A DNA stretch of 25,342 bases, from the NCBI GenBank assembly GCA_964644025.1, contig CAZXVW010000039.1, positions 1 to 25,342 on the forward strand, written 5' to 3'. The first letter of the stretch is position 1. The number at the start of each line of letters is the position of its first letter. This DNA comes from CAZXVW01 sp964644025 (lineage in GTDB: Bacteria > Acidobacteriota > Terriglobia > Bryobacterales > Bryobacteraceae). Below are positions 1-10,670 of the stretch, one piece after another. Below the pieces are notes generated by a model. It was not told the origin of the DNA, searched no databases, and worked only from the letters and a program-made list of their open reading frames with translations. The translations under genes and the position numbers were made by a program.

Positions 1-1
1 T

Positions 2-481
2 TGCCTCCGGCTGAACACCACGTACGGAAAGGGCCGCGACAAGGGGCTGACGGCCGCGCCGACCACCGCCATGAAAGCCGTTGCTCTTGGCGCCGTGCGC
101 GGGGAGAAGGTTCCGTTTCGGTTGCCCTATTATGGCCGCGAGAACTTCCATTACGTCGAGGACGTCGGCCGGCATTTCGCCACCTGCGCGCTCGATCCGT
201 TTCAGGGCTACGGCACCTTCAACATCCGGGGGACCACCGTCGACGGGGGCCAGTTCCTGGCGCTGATCCGGAAGGTGGCCGCGGCCATCGGCATGGGGGG
301 CGCCGTCGATCTGGACTTCGCGCCGGATGCCCGGCAAGCCTTTTTCGCCTGCGACCTGGACGCCGAGGCCATTCAGAAGGCGTTCCCCGGGCTGCCGCTG
401 ACGCCGCTGGAAACCGGTATCCGGCTGTCGCTCGAAACCTTCCGCGAAATGGCGACCGGCGGCCGCTTGCAGTCAATATGA
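2..481 (+). CDS. NAD-dependent epimerase/dehydratase, 3' part (5' end outside window)
   Basis: The frame is open from the left edge of the window, so this is the C-terminal ~159 residues of a longer gene. It reads like the substrate-binding half of an extended SDR (NAD-dependent epimerase/dehydratase): an R-x-N-x-x-Y-G-K-G-R-D motif just inside the window, then Y-Y-G-R-E-N-F-H-Y-V-E-D-V-G, the usual 'V.DV' segment where these enzymes close over the nucleotide sugar, and then an N-I-R-G-T-T-V-D-G stretch. The Rossmann GxxGxxG and catalytic YxxxK lie upstream and cannot be seen. An internal ATG at 71 is not the real start, because homologous-looking sequence continues before it. The gene ends at TGA 479-481, followed by a hairpin and T-run. 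Substrate unknown; family call fairly sure. Confidence 0.8.
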   Translation, partial: CLRLNTTYGKGRDKGLTAAPTTAMKAVALGAVRGEKVPFRLPYYGRENFHYVEDVGRHFATCALDPFQGYGTFNIRGTTVDGGQFLALIRKVAAAIGMGGAVDLDFAPDARQAFFACDLDAEAIQKAFPGLPLTPLETGIRLSLETFREMATGGRLQSI

Positions 482-540
482 GGAGCGGCTTGGCGGATGG
501 CACTGCCTCCACCCGCCAAACCGTGCGTATCCAGGAGCCC

Positions 541-579
541 GCCGCGGATTCCGATCAAACTCCGCGGCTTCTATTTTTT
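541..579 (+). terminator. Rho-independent terminator-like hairpin after the epimerase gene
   Basis: Perfect 8-bp inverted repeat GCCGCGGA (541-548) / TCCGCGGC (561-568) with a 12-nt loop, followed by TTCTATTTTTT on the plus strand. It sits 60 nt after the epimerase stop and overlaps the last codons of the convergent sulfatase gene. A T-run this long is rare in such GC-rich DNA, which supports termination of plus-strand transcription. Not tested by folding. Confidence 0.65.
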
Positions 580-2430
580 CTCGAGATCCGCCAGGATCTT
601 CTTGATCAGGTTGCCGCAGTATGACCGGAGCCGCCGGTCCGCCTTCGGGTCGCTGGTGGGCAGTCCGGCGAGGGTCTTCATGGCCGGCCTGGCCCGGGCG
701 TCCATGTAATCGATCGCGTTCAGCGACATCATGGCCAGGTAGACGCCATTTTTCTCCGGATTGGCGTACTGCATCAGCACGTTGAGCGCCTTGCGGGCGT
801 CGGCGCTGCTGCTGTAACGCCCCAGCGCTTCCGCGGCCGCGATCCGCACGCTGGGTGCCTCGTCGCTGAGGGCTTTGAGCAGCGGCTGGCGTGCTTGCGC
901 CACGGCTTTCTTGCCGCGCATCAGCAGCCCCATGGCGCCCCAGTAGCGAACCGCGCTGTCGGTGTCGCTCATCAGCTTCACCAGTTGCGGTGTCACTCCG
1001 GGTTTCAGCGACGACGCCAGTTCGGCGGCGTCCATGATCTTCCGCATCGGATACAGTTGATCGTTGTGCCCCATGTCATACGGGGTGGAGCCAGCCGAAC
1101 GCGAATGGATTTCATTCTCGGGCAGGAAACCGAGATCGCGGATCCGCATCACCCAGTCCCGCTCGGCCTGGCGCAGGCGGGCAAGGATTTGCTGATGCTG
1201 CGGCGAATCGACCAGGTTTTTCGTTTCGTCCGGGTCGGTTTCCAGGTCGTACAACTCTTCCGGAGGCTTGGTTTCCCAGAAGTAGGTCTGTGGAGGCTTC
1301 AGCTTTCCCTCGGTGTAAAGCTTGTTCCACACCTGGACGGTCGGCATCAGAAACATGTAGGAGATGTATTGCCCGTAGATCTTGTGCGGCATGTAGTTGC
1401 GGATGTATATGTAGCGGCTATCGCGGACGCTGCGGACCATGTCATAGCGCTCGTCCATGCGGCAGCGGAAACCGTAGTTGTATTGCCGCGCGGGGGCCAT
1501 GTACTGGCCCAGGAAAGCGTCGCCCTGGTAATAGTCGGGCGGCTTGATGCCGGCCAGGCTGAGCACGGTGGCGGCCAGGTCCACAAAAGCCACCGGACGG
1601 TCCGACTTGCCTCCGGGTTGCCACTCCTTCGGAGCAAGGTCCTTGAACTGCGGGGGCACGTATGCGATCAGCGGCACCTGGAGGCCGGAATTGTACGGCC
1701 AGCGTTTGCAGCGCGGCATCCCGGGGCCGTTATCGCCGTAGAAGAAAACGATGGTGCTGTCCGCCAGGCCGTCGTCTTCCAACTGCTTGAGGATCTCGCC
1801 GGCCTGGCCGTCCATCGTGGTGATGTTGTCGTAGTACTGCGCCCAGTCGTGCCGCACCTCCGGCGTATCGGGCATGTAGGCGGGCACGCGGGCTTTCGCC
1901 GGATCGTGCACCAGCGTGTGCGGCCGTTTGCGGATCTGGCTCTCGTGCGTGACGGTCAAATTGAAGATCGCGAAAAACGGTTGGCCCGGCTGCCGGTCCC
2001 GCCAGTGGGCCTTCCGGCTGGACTCATCCCAAACCTTGCCGGGCTTCACCAGGTTGTAGTCTTCCTTGGAGTTGTTGGTGCAGTAATAGCCCGCTTGCCG
2101 CAAGTATTGGGGATACATTTTCTGGCCGGCGCCCATCGGCACCATGCTGCGCATATGCTGGCCGCCGAGACTGGGAGCGTACATGCCCGAGATGATGGTG
2201 GTCCGCGCCGGCGCGCACACCGGGGCATTGGACCAGGCGTTGGTGTAAATCATCCCCTTGGCGGCCAGGGCGTCCAGATTGGGCGTGTCGGCGTAGGTGT
2301 CGCCGTAAGCGCCCAGATGCGGCCCGATGTCCTCGCAGGTAATCCAAAGGATGTTGGGGCGCTCCGGAGCGCCTCCCGCGCAAGAGATCAGCGCGATACT
2401 AAGAATCAATGCTAGGTGCAAGTATTTCAT
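571..2430 (-). CDS. Sulfatase lipoprotein with C-terminal HEAT-like repeats
   Basis: 619-residue type I sulfatase (alkaline-phosphatase superfamily). The formylglycine motif is C72-A-P-A-R76 with the usual following T-x-x-x-S-G-M-Y. Metal-binding motifs are T-C-E-D-I-G near residue 32 and G-D233-N234-G. The N-terminus is a lipoprotein signal (L-I-S-C17), so the enzyme is probably anchored on the periplasmic side or outer membrane. Residues ~480-615 are alpha-helical repeats with the HEAT/PBS-like pattern (V-R-x-x-A-A-x-A-L-G), added after the normal sulfatase end. The start is supported by AGGGGAG at 2438-2444, seven nt before the ATG; a TTATATAG box at 2449-2456 could be a -10 element, with no clear -35. 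It lies 49 nt downstream of the PhoD-like gene and may be cotranscribed. A sulfatase-modifying enzyme (FGE or anSME) is not in the window. Substrate unknown. Confidence 0.9.
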   Translation of the reverse strand: MKYLHLALILSIALISCAGGAPERPNILWITCEDIGPHLGAYGDTYADTPNLDALAAKGMIYTNAWSNAPVCAPARTTIISGMYAPSLGGQHMRSMVPMGAGQKMYPQYLRQAGYYCTNNSKEDYNLVKPGKVWDESSRKAHWRDRQPGQPFFAIFNLTVTHESQIRKRPHTLVHDPAKARVPAYMPDTPEVRHDWAQYYDNITTMDGQAGEILKQLEDDGLADSTIVFFYGDNGPGMPRCKRWPYNSGLQVPLIAYVPPQFKDLAPKEWQPGGKSDRPVAFVDLAATVLSLAGIKPPDYYQGDAFLGQYMAPARQYNYGFRCRMDERYDMVRSVRDSRYIYIRNYMPHKIYGQYISYMFLMPTVQVWNKLYTEGKLKPPQTYFWETKPPEELYDLETDPDETKNLVDSPQHQQILARLRQAERDWVMRIRDLGFLPENEIHSRSAGSTPYDMGHNDQLYPMRKIMDAAELASSLKPGVTPQLVKLMSDTDSAVRYWGAMGLLMRGKKAVAQARQPLLKALSDEAPSVRIAAAEALGRYSSSADARKALNVLMQYANPEKNGVYLAMMSLNAIDYMDARARPAMKTLAGLPTSDPKADRRLRSYCGNLIKKILADLEKK

Positions 2431-2479
2431 AACCAGGCTCCCCTGACACTATATAACGAAACCAGCGGCGGCGGCGACC

Positions 2480-5152
2480 TTACAGCGGCAGCGTGGTGAC
2501 GATCTTCGCCTCGGCCTTGTTCCCGTCGGAGGCGGTCACCACCACCCGGGCGCCCGGCGGAACGTCAATCAAGCCCGCCAGCGGCACCGTTCCGTCCGGT
2601 TGGCTGCGCGTGCCACGAATCGGCGTGCCGTCCTCGGTCGCCAGCCGCACGTCCGCGTTGGGCAGCGTGCGAATGTCCGGCAGGCGGCAGGTGGGGGGCC
2701 GCGCGGTCTGCGACGCGCGCCGGTCGATCGCACCGCCACCCCGCGGCGTCGCGCTGGGTGGATCAATGATGTTCCGAATCCGAAGCTGGATTCCCGGGTC
2801 CGCCGGCCGGGGATCCAGGTCGATTTGCAAAAAGTTCCAGTGCTTCGGCCCCGTGTTCGGCTTCAGCTCTGGCGAGGCGTATTTCTGGTGATACAGGGCG
2901 TGCACCACCACGTCGCGGCCGTCGTAATCCTTCATCCGGGGTCCGAATCCTTTCTTCAATCCGCGGGAGCCGGAGCGGCCGATGGGGCCGAAGGAGCATT
3001 CGAGCACGCGGTTGCGCACGTCTTCGACGATCGACGCCAGATGGATGTCGCCGTAAACGCTGACCGCACCGGGGCGGCTGCCAAGCAGGTCAATCACCCG
3101 GTTACAGCCCGCGGTGACCCAGCCGGCGTAATCGGCGGCCACGCGGTCCCGCTGGGCAAAGCGATAGCCGGTTTCCGGATCCACCTGGTAGCCGGTGAAG
3201 ATGGGATGCATACAATTGATGCCCATCAGCAAAATAAGCGGTGAGGGTTCATTCCGGAGCACCTGCTGTAGCCAGGCGTACTGTTCTTCGCCCAGCAAGG
3301 TTCGGGTGGGATCCTGGCGCCGGAGCAGGTTGCGCGGCCAGCCCCAGTCCTCCCAGATGTCGGTGTCCTGCGAGGTCCGCCAGCGGCGCGCGTCCATGAC
3401 CAGCAGCGTGAAATCTCCGTCCGGCATCCGCCACCGCCGCCACAGCTTCGGGTTGCTGGTTCCCGACGGGTTCTCCACCGCCTCGGCGAGATGGATCACC
3501 AACTGGTAATTGCGCGTCATGTAAGTGCGGTCCTGGCCGAGCCCGTCGAAATTGCGAATGATGTACTGCTCGGGACCCTTGACGTCATCCATGCCGAAGT
3601 CATGGTCACCGGGGTTGATCAGGTTCCAGTGCCGCATGAACTGCCAGCGGGTGGTAGGGCCGCCGATGGTGGTGGTGATGACCCGGTAGGCGTCATCGGT
3701 AGACGGCGGGTGGAACAGCAGTTCCAGGTACCAGACGTCGTCGTCCCAGGCCATGATCTGGACGTTGTAATCATCCAGGTAGCGGTAAGCGCGCGGCGTG
3801 GGCTGGTCGTGGACCCAATTCTCCTGGAACTTGTCGGCGTTCGGCAGGTTCGGCGAGCCGCCGTGCAGAGCGTGCCCGCCCAGGCCGCAGACATGATATG
3901 GCGCCTTCAGGCGCGGCAGGCGGCCGACGTAGTTGCCGGTCTCCGGCGCCGGATCCGTGATGCCGGTTCCGGGCACACGGGCATCGGGGTTATCCACGCG
4001 CGGGTCGGCGGTGACGTCTTGGCCGTCCTTCCACACCGTGAAGTACAGCGTCTTGTCGGCCGGGCTGGCCGGCAACCCGGCGTCAATGATGGCCGTATTG
4101 CGGCGGAAATCATTATTGACAATCGGGGCCGAGCCCGCAACCGGAACGTTGCGCCAGCCGCCGGGCGGGTTTGGCGAATCGCTGATGCGGATCTGCGCCC
4201 GCCGGCCGTCGTTGCGGAAGATACCGACGAAGCGGCAGCGCCATTTCCCGTCAACCTGGCGCAAGGTGTGGCCCAGCGCGTAACAGACGTGGCACTCGTT
4301 GAGCGTGACCTTCAGCGGCCGGTTGGCCCCGGGAAGTAACTCGACGCGGTTTACCTCAAAGTCCAGCAGGCCGCGGGCCACCAGGCCGAAAAAGCCCTCG
4401 GTGAATTTCGGCCGGTCCACGTTGCGAGCGGTGATTGTCCTTCGCGCTCCGCCGGCTTCGAGTGTCGCGGTTACCGTGGCCGGGCCGTTCTCGTTACCGC
4501 TCACTCGCACTTCGATGAGCACCTTGTCACCGGGCCGGAGCGCAACGCCAGTTTCCAGGCGTGTCGCGGCGGCCGGTTCCGGACCCCGTTTGGCGTGGTC
4601 AAACAAGCCGAAGCTGTCATCGTCCTTCCACAGCGCCATCCAGGCGGCGTTGCCTTCCTTGGCCCCGCCAAAACGGCTCTCGTAAAGCGTACGGCCCCCG
4701 AAGCAGACTCCCATGAGCGCGTAGCCGGGCTTGTCCTGCTGATGCTTTGGCGGGGACGGCCGTGGCGCCAACGCGCGCACGGTGAGCGTGGCGCGGATGG
4801 CGTAATTGCCCTTCAACTTCCAGTCCCGGCGCCAGATCATGCCGAGCGGAAGCGAGGGGTCTACATCGGTTGGCATCGGCTTGTGGCGGTGCGTCTCCCA
4901 GTGCCAGGGGAACCAGTCAGTCGGATTGCGATCGCCGATGTTGTGCAGCTTGCGCCGGAGCGCCCGGCCGGCGATCTTCCAGTAGCCGGGGTTGATGGTT
5001 TCCCAGCCGTCGCCGTGATAGAGCGAGTCCGGCCGGTTGAAATCGTCCACGACGGTCCAGTTGCCTTGTTGTCCCGCGCCGGCGCCCCGGATGGCCGCCG
5101 CGGCGGCTGAGACCTTCAAGAACCGCCGCCTGCCGAGGGATGGGGTATTCAT
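2480..5152 (-). CDS. Tat-exported PhoD-like phosphodiesterase/metallophosphatase
   Basis: 890 residues from the ATG at 5152. The N-terminus G-R-R-R-F-L-K-V followed by an alanine-rich stretch is a Tat signal, so the protein is exported folded. Residues ~25-275 look like a jelly-roll (concanavalin/DUF1080-like) domain, opening with V-D-D-F-N-R-P-D-S-L and W-x-x-x-x-G-Y-W-K-I. Residues ~280-760 resemble the PhoD/alkaline phosphatase D core: P-G-D-H-D-F-G-M-D-D (about 514-523), V-M-D-A-R-R-W-R, L-L-G-E-E-Q-Y-A-W-L (about 619-628) and V-Y-G-D702-I-H704, which match the PhoD DDHD, LGxEQxxWL and GDxH signatures. The usual early GDQIY-type metal site is read as W-D-D-D-V-W-Y. A further ATG at 5170 is in frame, but the Shine-Dalgarno at 5161-5166 selects 5152. 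Exact substrate unknown; the divergent core leaves some doubt about activity. Confidence 0.72.
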   Translation of the reverse strand: MNTPSLGRRRFLKVSAAAAAIRGAGAGQQGNWTVVDDFNRPDSLYHGDGWETINPGYWKIAGRALRRKLHNIGDRNPTDWFPWHWETHRHKPMPTDVDPSLPLGMIWRRDWKLKGNYAIRATLTVRALAPRPSPPKHQQDKPGYALMGVCFGGRTLYESRFGGAKEGNAAWMALWKDDDSFGLFDHAKRGPEPAAATRLETGVALRPGDKVLIEVRVSGNENGPATVTATLEAGGARRTITARNVDRPKFTEGFFGLVARGLLDFEVNRVELLPGANRPLKVTLNECHVCYALGHTLRQVDGKWRCRFVGIFRNDGRRAQIRISDSPNPPGGWRNVPVAGSAPIVNNDFRRNTAIIDAGLPASPADKTLYFTVWKDGQDVTADPRVDNPDARVPGTGITDPAPETGNYVGRLPRLKAPYHVCGLGGHALHGGSPNLPNADKFQENWVHDQPTPRAYRYLDDYNVQIMAWDDDVWYLELLFHPPSTDDAYRVITTTIGGPTTRWQFMRHWNLINPGDHDFGMDDVKGPEQYIIRNFDGLGQDRTYMTRNYQLVIHLAEAVENPSGTSNPKLWRRWRMPDGDFTLLVMDARRWRTSQDTDIWEDWGWPRNLLRRQDPTRTLLGEEQYAWLQQVLRNEPSPLILLMGINCMHPIFTGYQVDPETGYRFAQRDRVAADYAGWVTAGCNRVIDLLGSRPGAVSVYGDIHLASIVEDVRNRVLECSFGPIGRSGSRGLKKGFGPRMKDYDGRDVVVHALYHQKYASPELKPNTGPKHWNFLQIDLDPRPADPGIQLRIRNIIDPPSATPRGGGAIDRRASQTARPPTCRLPDIRTLPNADVRLATEDGTPIRGTRSQPDGTVPLAGLIDVPPGARVVVTASDGNKAEAKIVTTLPL

Positions 5153-5160
5153 TCGATTTA

Positions 5161-5166
5161 CCTCCT
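5161..5166 (-). promoter_or_regulatory. Ribosome binding site that fixes the start of the PhoD-like gene
   Basis: AGGAGG on the minus strand, eight nt upstream of the ATG at 5150-5152. The longer in-frame ATG at 5168-5170 would place this strong site inside the coding region and has no comparable site of its own, so the shorter start is preferred. Confidence 0.8.
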
Positions 5167-5237
5167 GCATGAATGCTCGTTCGGTAGCTTCTGCCGCCTA
5201 ACAGTGTACTCCCCGGCGGCCATGATTCACGGCGGCC

Positions 5238-6377
5238 TCAGCGGGTGATCTTGCCGAGCACGACGGGCCGGCGGGCGCCGGTGGCCGACGGGAGGTTGGC
5301 CGGGCGGCGGCGCCAAGTTTCATAAGCAAGAATGGCGAAGGCGATGGCCTCCTTGGCGTCCACGTCGATGCCGAACTCGTCCGATGTCCGAATCCGGACG
5401 CCGGGCAGGAAAGCAGCCAGGTATGCCATGATGCGCGGGTTATGCACCCCGCCACCGGAGGCGATCAATTCATCGACCGCCATCCGGGGTTGCACGAACC
5501 GACCGATGCCCACGCTGATCGCAGCAGCGGTCAACGCCGTCGCCGTGGCGCAGAGATCCTGGATGCGGAGGCCGGAGGCCAGCAGCCGCTCGAGGTACCG
5601 GCGGCCGAACTGTTCCCGGCCGGCTGTCTTGGGCGGCGGCCGGCGGTAGAAACGATCGCGTAGCAGCAGCCTCAGCAGCGGCTCGTTCAGCGAACCGCGG
5701 GCGGCCAGCCGCCCATCCCGGTCAAATTTCGTCCGGCCGTTGCTGCGGACGTTCACCAGCGCATCGATGACCATATTGCCCGGCCCGGTATCGAAAGCCA
5801 GCACCTGGCCGGGCCTGGCGTTTGGCGGAATGGCGGTGATGTTGGCGATGCCGCCGATGTTCAGCGCCACGCGCCCCAGGCGGCGGTCCCGGTACAGCAA
5901 GTAATCGACATACGGGACCAGCGGTGCGCCATTGCCGCCGGCGGCGATATCACGCGTTCGAAAATCAGAAACCACCGGCACGCCGGTACGCTCGGCGATT
6001 ACCGCCGCGTCGCCGATTTGCAATGTGCTGGCCACCTTCCGGCCGAGGAACCGTGCGCCGGCGCCTTCGTGAAAGATGGTCTGGCCATGACAGCCGATCA
6101 GCTCCAGCGTCTCCGGCCGCACGCCACCGGAGCGGCAAACCTTTAGCGTGGCGGCGGCGTAAAGCTCCCCCAACAACGCGTGTAATCGTGAAATGTTGGC
6201 TACGTGCGTCTCGGCGTCGCACACCGCCAGGATCGCCTCGCGCACGCGCCGGCTGTACGGGACCGTGCCGGTGGCCAGCACCGAGAATTTCGTGCGCCGC
6301 CCGCTGCCGGTGATCTCGACGACAGCCACGTCGATGCCGTCCACCGAGGTGCCACTCATGAGGCCGGCCACTCTCAT
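5238..6377 (-). CDS. anmK: Anhydro-N-acetylmuramic acid kinase
   Basis: 379 residues, the usual size of AnmK. The enzyme opens and phosphorylates 1,6-anhydro-MurNAc released from peptidoglycan, giving MurNAc-6-phosphate in the cytoplasm (cell-wall recycling). Family signatures are clear: G-L-M-S-G-T-S-V-D-G-I-D at residues 5-16, then H-G-Q-T-I-F-H, D-F-R-T-R-D-I-A-A-G-G-N-G-A-P, N-I-G-G-I-A-N-I-T, D-T-G-P-G-N-M-V-I-D and the C-terminal A-S-G-G-G-V-H-N-P. The ATG overlaps the mutS stop as ATGA (6374-6377), so translation is probably coupled to mutS and no own Shine-Dalgarno is needed. The usual downstream partner MurQ is not here, and the next gene on the strand is an exported phosphoesterase. 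Confidence 0.96.
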   Translation of the reverse strand: MRVAGLMSGTSVDGIDVAVVEITGSGRRTKFSVLATGTVPYSRRVREAILAVCDAETHVANISRLHALLGELYAAATLKVCRSGGVRPETLELIGCHGQTIFHEGAGARFLGRKVASTLQIGDAAVIAERTGVPVVSDFRTRDIAAGGNGAPLVPYVDYLLYRDRRLGRVALNIGGIANITAIPPNARPGQVLAFDTGPGNMVIDALVNVRSNGRTKFDRDGRLAARGSLNEPLLRLLLRDRFYRRPPPKTAGREQFGRRYLERLLASGLRIQDLCATATALTAAAISVGIGRFVQPRMAVDELIASGGGVHNPRIMAYLAAFLPGVRIRTSDEFGIDVDAKEAIAFAILAYETWRRRPANLPSATGARRPVVLGKITR

Positions 6378-8952
6378 TTGCGGCTCAACTCCTGTTGCAG
6401 CTCGCTGAGCAACTGGAGCGCCTCGATGGGACGCAGCTCATCCAAGTTCAGCTTGCGGATGCGCTCGGCGATTTTGTAGTTGACCGGTTCGAAGAGCTGG
6501 ATTTGCACCGGCCCGGTGGTCCGCCCGGGGCGCGGGGCCAGCTCCTCGGTCACTTCGTGCTCGCTCTCTTCGTGCCGGGCCAGGATCTGCCGCGCCCGCT
6601 CAATCACGCTGAGCGGCAGCGCCGCCAGCCGTGCGACTTCGATTCCGTAACTGCGATCGGCGGGTCCCGGCTCCACCTTCCGCAGGAAGATGATCCGGTC
6701 GCCGGCTTCCTTGACCGAGACATGGAGATTGCGCACCCCGTCCAGTTGCCCGGCCAGTTCGGTCAGCTCGTGATAGTGCGTGGCGAACAACGTCTTCGCG
6801 CGGATCCGCTGATGAATGTGCTCGACCACCGCCCAGGCGAGCGCCAACCCGTCATAGGTAGCCGTGCCGCGGCCGATCTCGTCGAGAATGATCAGGCTGT
6901 CCCTGGTAGCCGTGTTCAGGATGACGGCCGTCTCGGTCATCTCGACCATGAACGTGGACCGCCCGCGGGCCAGGTTGTCGGCCGCGCCGATGCGGGTGAA
7001 GACCCGGTCAACCAGCGGCAGCAGCGCTTCGCCAGCGGGTACGAACGAACCCATCTGCGCCAGGATCACCAGCAGCGCAGCCTGGCGCAGGTAGGTGGAC
7101 TTGCCGCCCATGTTGGGCCCGGTGATGATGGCGATGAACTCGCCGTGCGGGTCCAGGTAGAGGTCGTTGGGAATGAAGCGGGCGGCCTCGTCGGCGGCCA
7201 GCTTTTCGATCACCGGGTGGCGGCCGGCGCCGATGCGCATCTCCCCAGAGCTGGAGAAATGCGGGCGTGTATAGCGGTTGCGGGCGGCCACTTCGGCCAG
7301 GGCGGCCGCGACATCCAGCTCGGCCACGGCGCCGGCGGTGCGGCGAATGCGGGTTGCCGCTTCCGCGGTCCGTGAGCGCAAGTTGGAGAACAGCTCCCGC
7401 TCCAGGGCCAGGATCTTTTCCTCGGCATCCAGGATCTTGGCCTCCAGTTCCTTCAGCTCGGGCGTGATGAAGCGCTCGGCGTTCACCAGCGTTTGCTTGC
7501 GGTCGTAATCATCCGGCACCAGGTGCAGGTTGGCCTTGGAAACTTCGATGAAGTAGCCGAAGATGTTGTTGAAGCGGACCTTCAATGACTGGATGCCGGT
7601 CCGCTGCCGCTCGCGAGCTTCAATCTGCACGATGTAGCGGCGGCTATTGCGGCGGAGGTCGCGAAGCTGGTCGAGTCCGGCGTGGTAGCCGTCGCGGATC
7701 ACGCCGCCGTCGGCCAGGTTGACCGGCGGCTCCTCGGCAATCCCGGCGAGGATGGCGCCGCTGACCTCGGCCACCGCATCCAGCCGCTCGCAAACCTCGC
7801 AAAGGCGAGCGGCGGCGCACTCCTCGATCTCCTTTTTCAGCGCCGGAATGCGCGCCAGCGACCGTCCCAGCGAAAGCAGTTCCCGGGGGTTCGCCGTACC
7901 CAGGGTGACCTTGGCCAGGAGCCGTTCCAGGTCCGCAATCTCACCCAGCATGCGGCGGAGTTCAGCGCGCCGGATGGTTCCCTTGAGCAGCTCTTCCACC
8001 GCGTCCAGGCGAGCCTCGATCTCTTCCAGGGATCGCGACGGCCGGAGCAGGCGGCGCCGCAGCAGCCGCCCGCCCATACCGGTGAGGGTCTGGTCGATGA
8101 CATGAAGCAGCGTGACTTCCTTCCCTTCCCCGGCGAACAACGGCTCCACCAGTTCGAGATTCCGGACCGTCACCGCGTCCAGGGCCATTGCCTCGCTCCG
8201 CTCGAAGAAAGCCGGCCGTTCCAGGTGGTCGAGGGCGGAGCGTTGCGTTTCCCGCAGGTAGTGGAGCACGGCTCCGGCAGCCGCCACCGCGAGCGGCTTG
8301 TCGGCCAGCCCGCAACCGTCCAGGCTGAGCAGGCGGAAATGCTCCAGCAGGATACGCTCGGCGTAGTCGTAGCTGAAGATCCAGTCCTCCAGCTCGGTGC
8401 GCAACCCGGGAAGAGGCTCGGCGTCCGGTGGCAGCAGGACTTCGCGCACGTTCAGCGTCTCCAACGTTGCCGCCACCTCGCCGGCCTCCATTTCCGTGGC
8501 CCGGAATTCGCCGGTGGAGATGTCCACGTAAGCCATGCCAGCCGTGTCCGCCTTCCGGGCCACGGCGGCCAGATAGTTGTTCTCGTGGGACTGGAGCAGG
8601 TTGGATTCGGTGGCCGTGCCCGGCGTAACAATCCGGGTTACCTCGCGCTTGACCAGCTTGCGGGCCAGCTTCGGATCTTCCACCTGGTCACAGATTGCCA
8701 CGCGGTAGCCCTTTTGAATCAGCCGGGCGAGATAGTTCTCGGCGGCATGGTAGGGGACGCCGCACATGGGAATCGGCTGGCCCTTTTCCTTGTTGCGGGA
8801 CGTCAGCGTGATCTCCAGCTCGCGCGCGGCGGTGACGGCGTCCTCGTAGAAAAGCTCGTAGAAGTCGCCCAGCCGGAAAAACAGCAGGGCGTTGGGAACC
8901 TGCTGCTTAATGCTGTGGTACTGCCGCATCAGCGGCGTGGCGGGCTGCGGCA

Positions 8953-8953
<1 letters not shown>
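6374..8953 (-). CDS. mutS: DNA mismatch repair ATPase MutS
   Basis: 859 residues from the ATG at 8953, close to the 853 of E. coli MutS. Mismatch-reading motif F31-Y32-E33 lies in the N-terminal domain I; connector, lever and clamp domains follow; the ATPase has Walker A G612-P-N-M-G-G-K-S-T620, a Walker B ending D691-E692 and the dimer signature A-T-H-Y-H-E-L at about 724-730. It recognises mispairs and recruits MutL; mutL is not in this window. The frame stays open 65 codons further upstream, but that part lies over gdhA and is not MutS-like; the start at 8953 (M-P-Q-P-A-T-P-L-M) gives the standard N-terminus. Its ATG shares one base with the gdhA stop (TGATG), and its stop overlaps the anmK start (ATGA), so the three genes look translationally coupled. 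Confidence 0.97.
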
Positions 8954-10227
<1,274 letters not shown>

Positions 10228-10357
10228 TAGCCAACCCTCCGCCTACATTATGCCATTTGCGCTCGCCGCCCCGGCGGCGGCGGTGGCGATAAACTTGAAA
10301 TGATTCCGGTGGCGGCAAGCGGCGCCGCTGCCGGTGGCAAGCAGAACAGGAGGCAGT
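10228..10357. promoter_or_regulatory. Divergent intergenic region between gdhA and the monooxygenase gene
   Basis: 130 bp that must hold promoters for both directions. Visible items are a CATAAT box on the minus strand (10247-10252) that could be a -10 for gdhA but leaves a very short leader, a GC-only stretch around 10264-10287, a perfect 12-bp palindrome AGCGGCGCCGCT (10318-10329) flanked by two CCGGTGGC copies, and the AGGAGG at 10348-10353 serving the plus-strand gene. No convincing -35 box is seen. The palindrome could be an operator but may be chance in such GC-rich sequence. Confidence 0.4.
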
Positions 10358-10663
10358 ATGCTGATTGTACACGTTCACGTCCACGTGAAACCGGAGTCGG
10401 TGGACGCATTCCAGCAAGCGACTATCGAGAACGCGCGCCACAGCGTTCAGGAGCCGGGCATCGCCCGTTTTGACGTTATTCAGCAGATCGACGATCCCAC
10501 CCGTTTCATCCTGGTGGAAGTGTATCGTACCGCCGAGGCGCCAGCCGCGCACAAGCAGACGGCGCATTACCAGCGCTGGCGCGACACGGTGGCCCCGATG
10601 ATGGCCGAGCCGCGCTCCAGCGTCAAGTACTCGAACGTCTACCCGGACGAAAAGGGCTGGTGA
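10358..10663 (+). CDS. ABM-domain monooxygenase, LsrG-like
   Basis: 101 residues, a single antibiotic-biosynthesis-monooxygenase (ABM, dimeric alpha-beta barrel) domain. The sequence pattern is close to LsrG/YgiN-type small proteins: I-V-H-V-H-V-H-V-K-P at the first strand, E-P-G-I-A-R-F-D-V in the middle, T-R-F-I-L-V-E-V-Y, H-K-Q-T-A-H-Y-Q-R-W and P-R-S-S-V-K-Y near the end. LsrG acts on phosphorylated autoinducer-2; other members are quinol or aldehyde monooxygenases without cofactor. The start is the ATG at 10358, four nt after AGGAGG (10348-10353); an in-frame GTG at 10334 lies upstream of that site. Only seven nt separate it from the alcohol dehydrogenase, so the two form an operon. Substrate not predictable. 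Confidence 0.85.
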   Translation: MLIVHVHVHVKPESVDAFQQATIENARHSVQEPGIARFDVIQQIDDPTRFILVEVYRTAEAPAAHKQTAHYQRWRDTVAPMMAEPRSSVKYSNVYPDEKGW

Positions 10664-10670
10664 GAGATCC

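Noticed and set aside
895..2415. Long plus-strand open frame (506 codons) opposite the sulfatase gene
   Set aside because: It mirrors the sulfatase codons in a GC-rich gene, has low-complexity composition, no family signature and no ribosome binding site.
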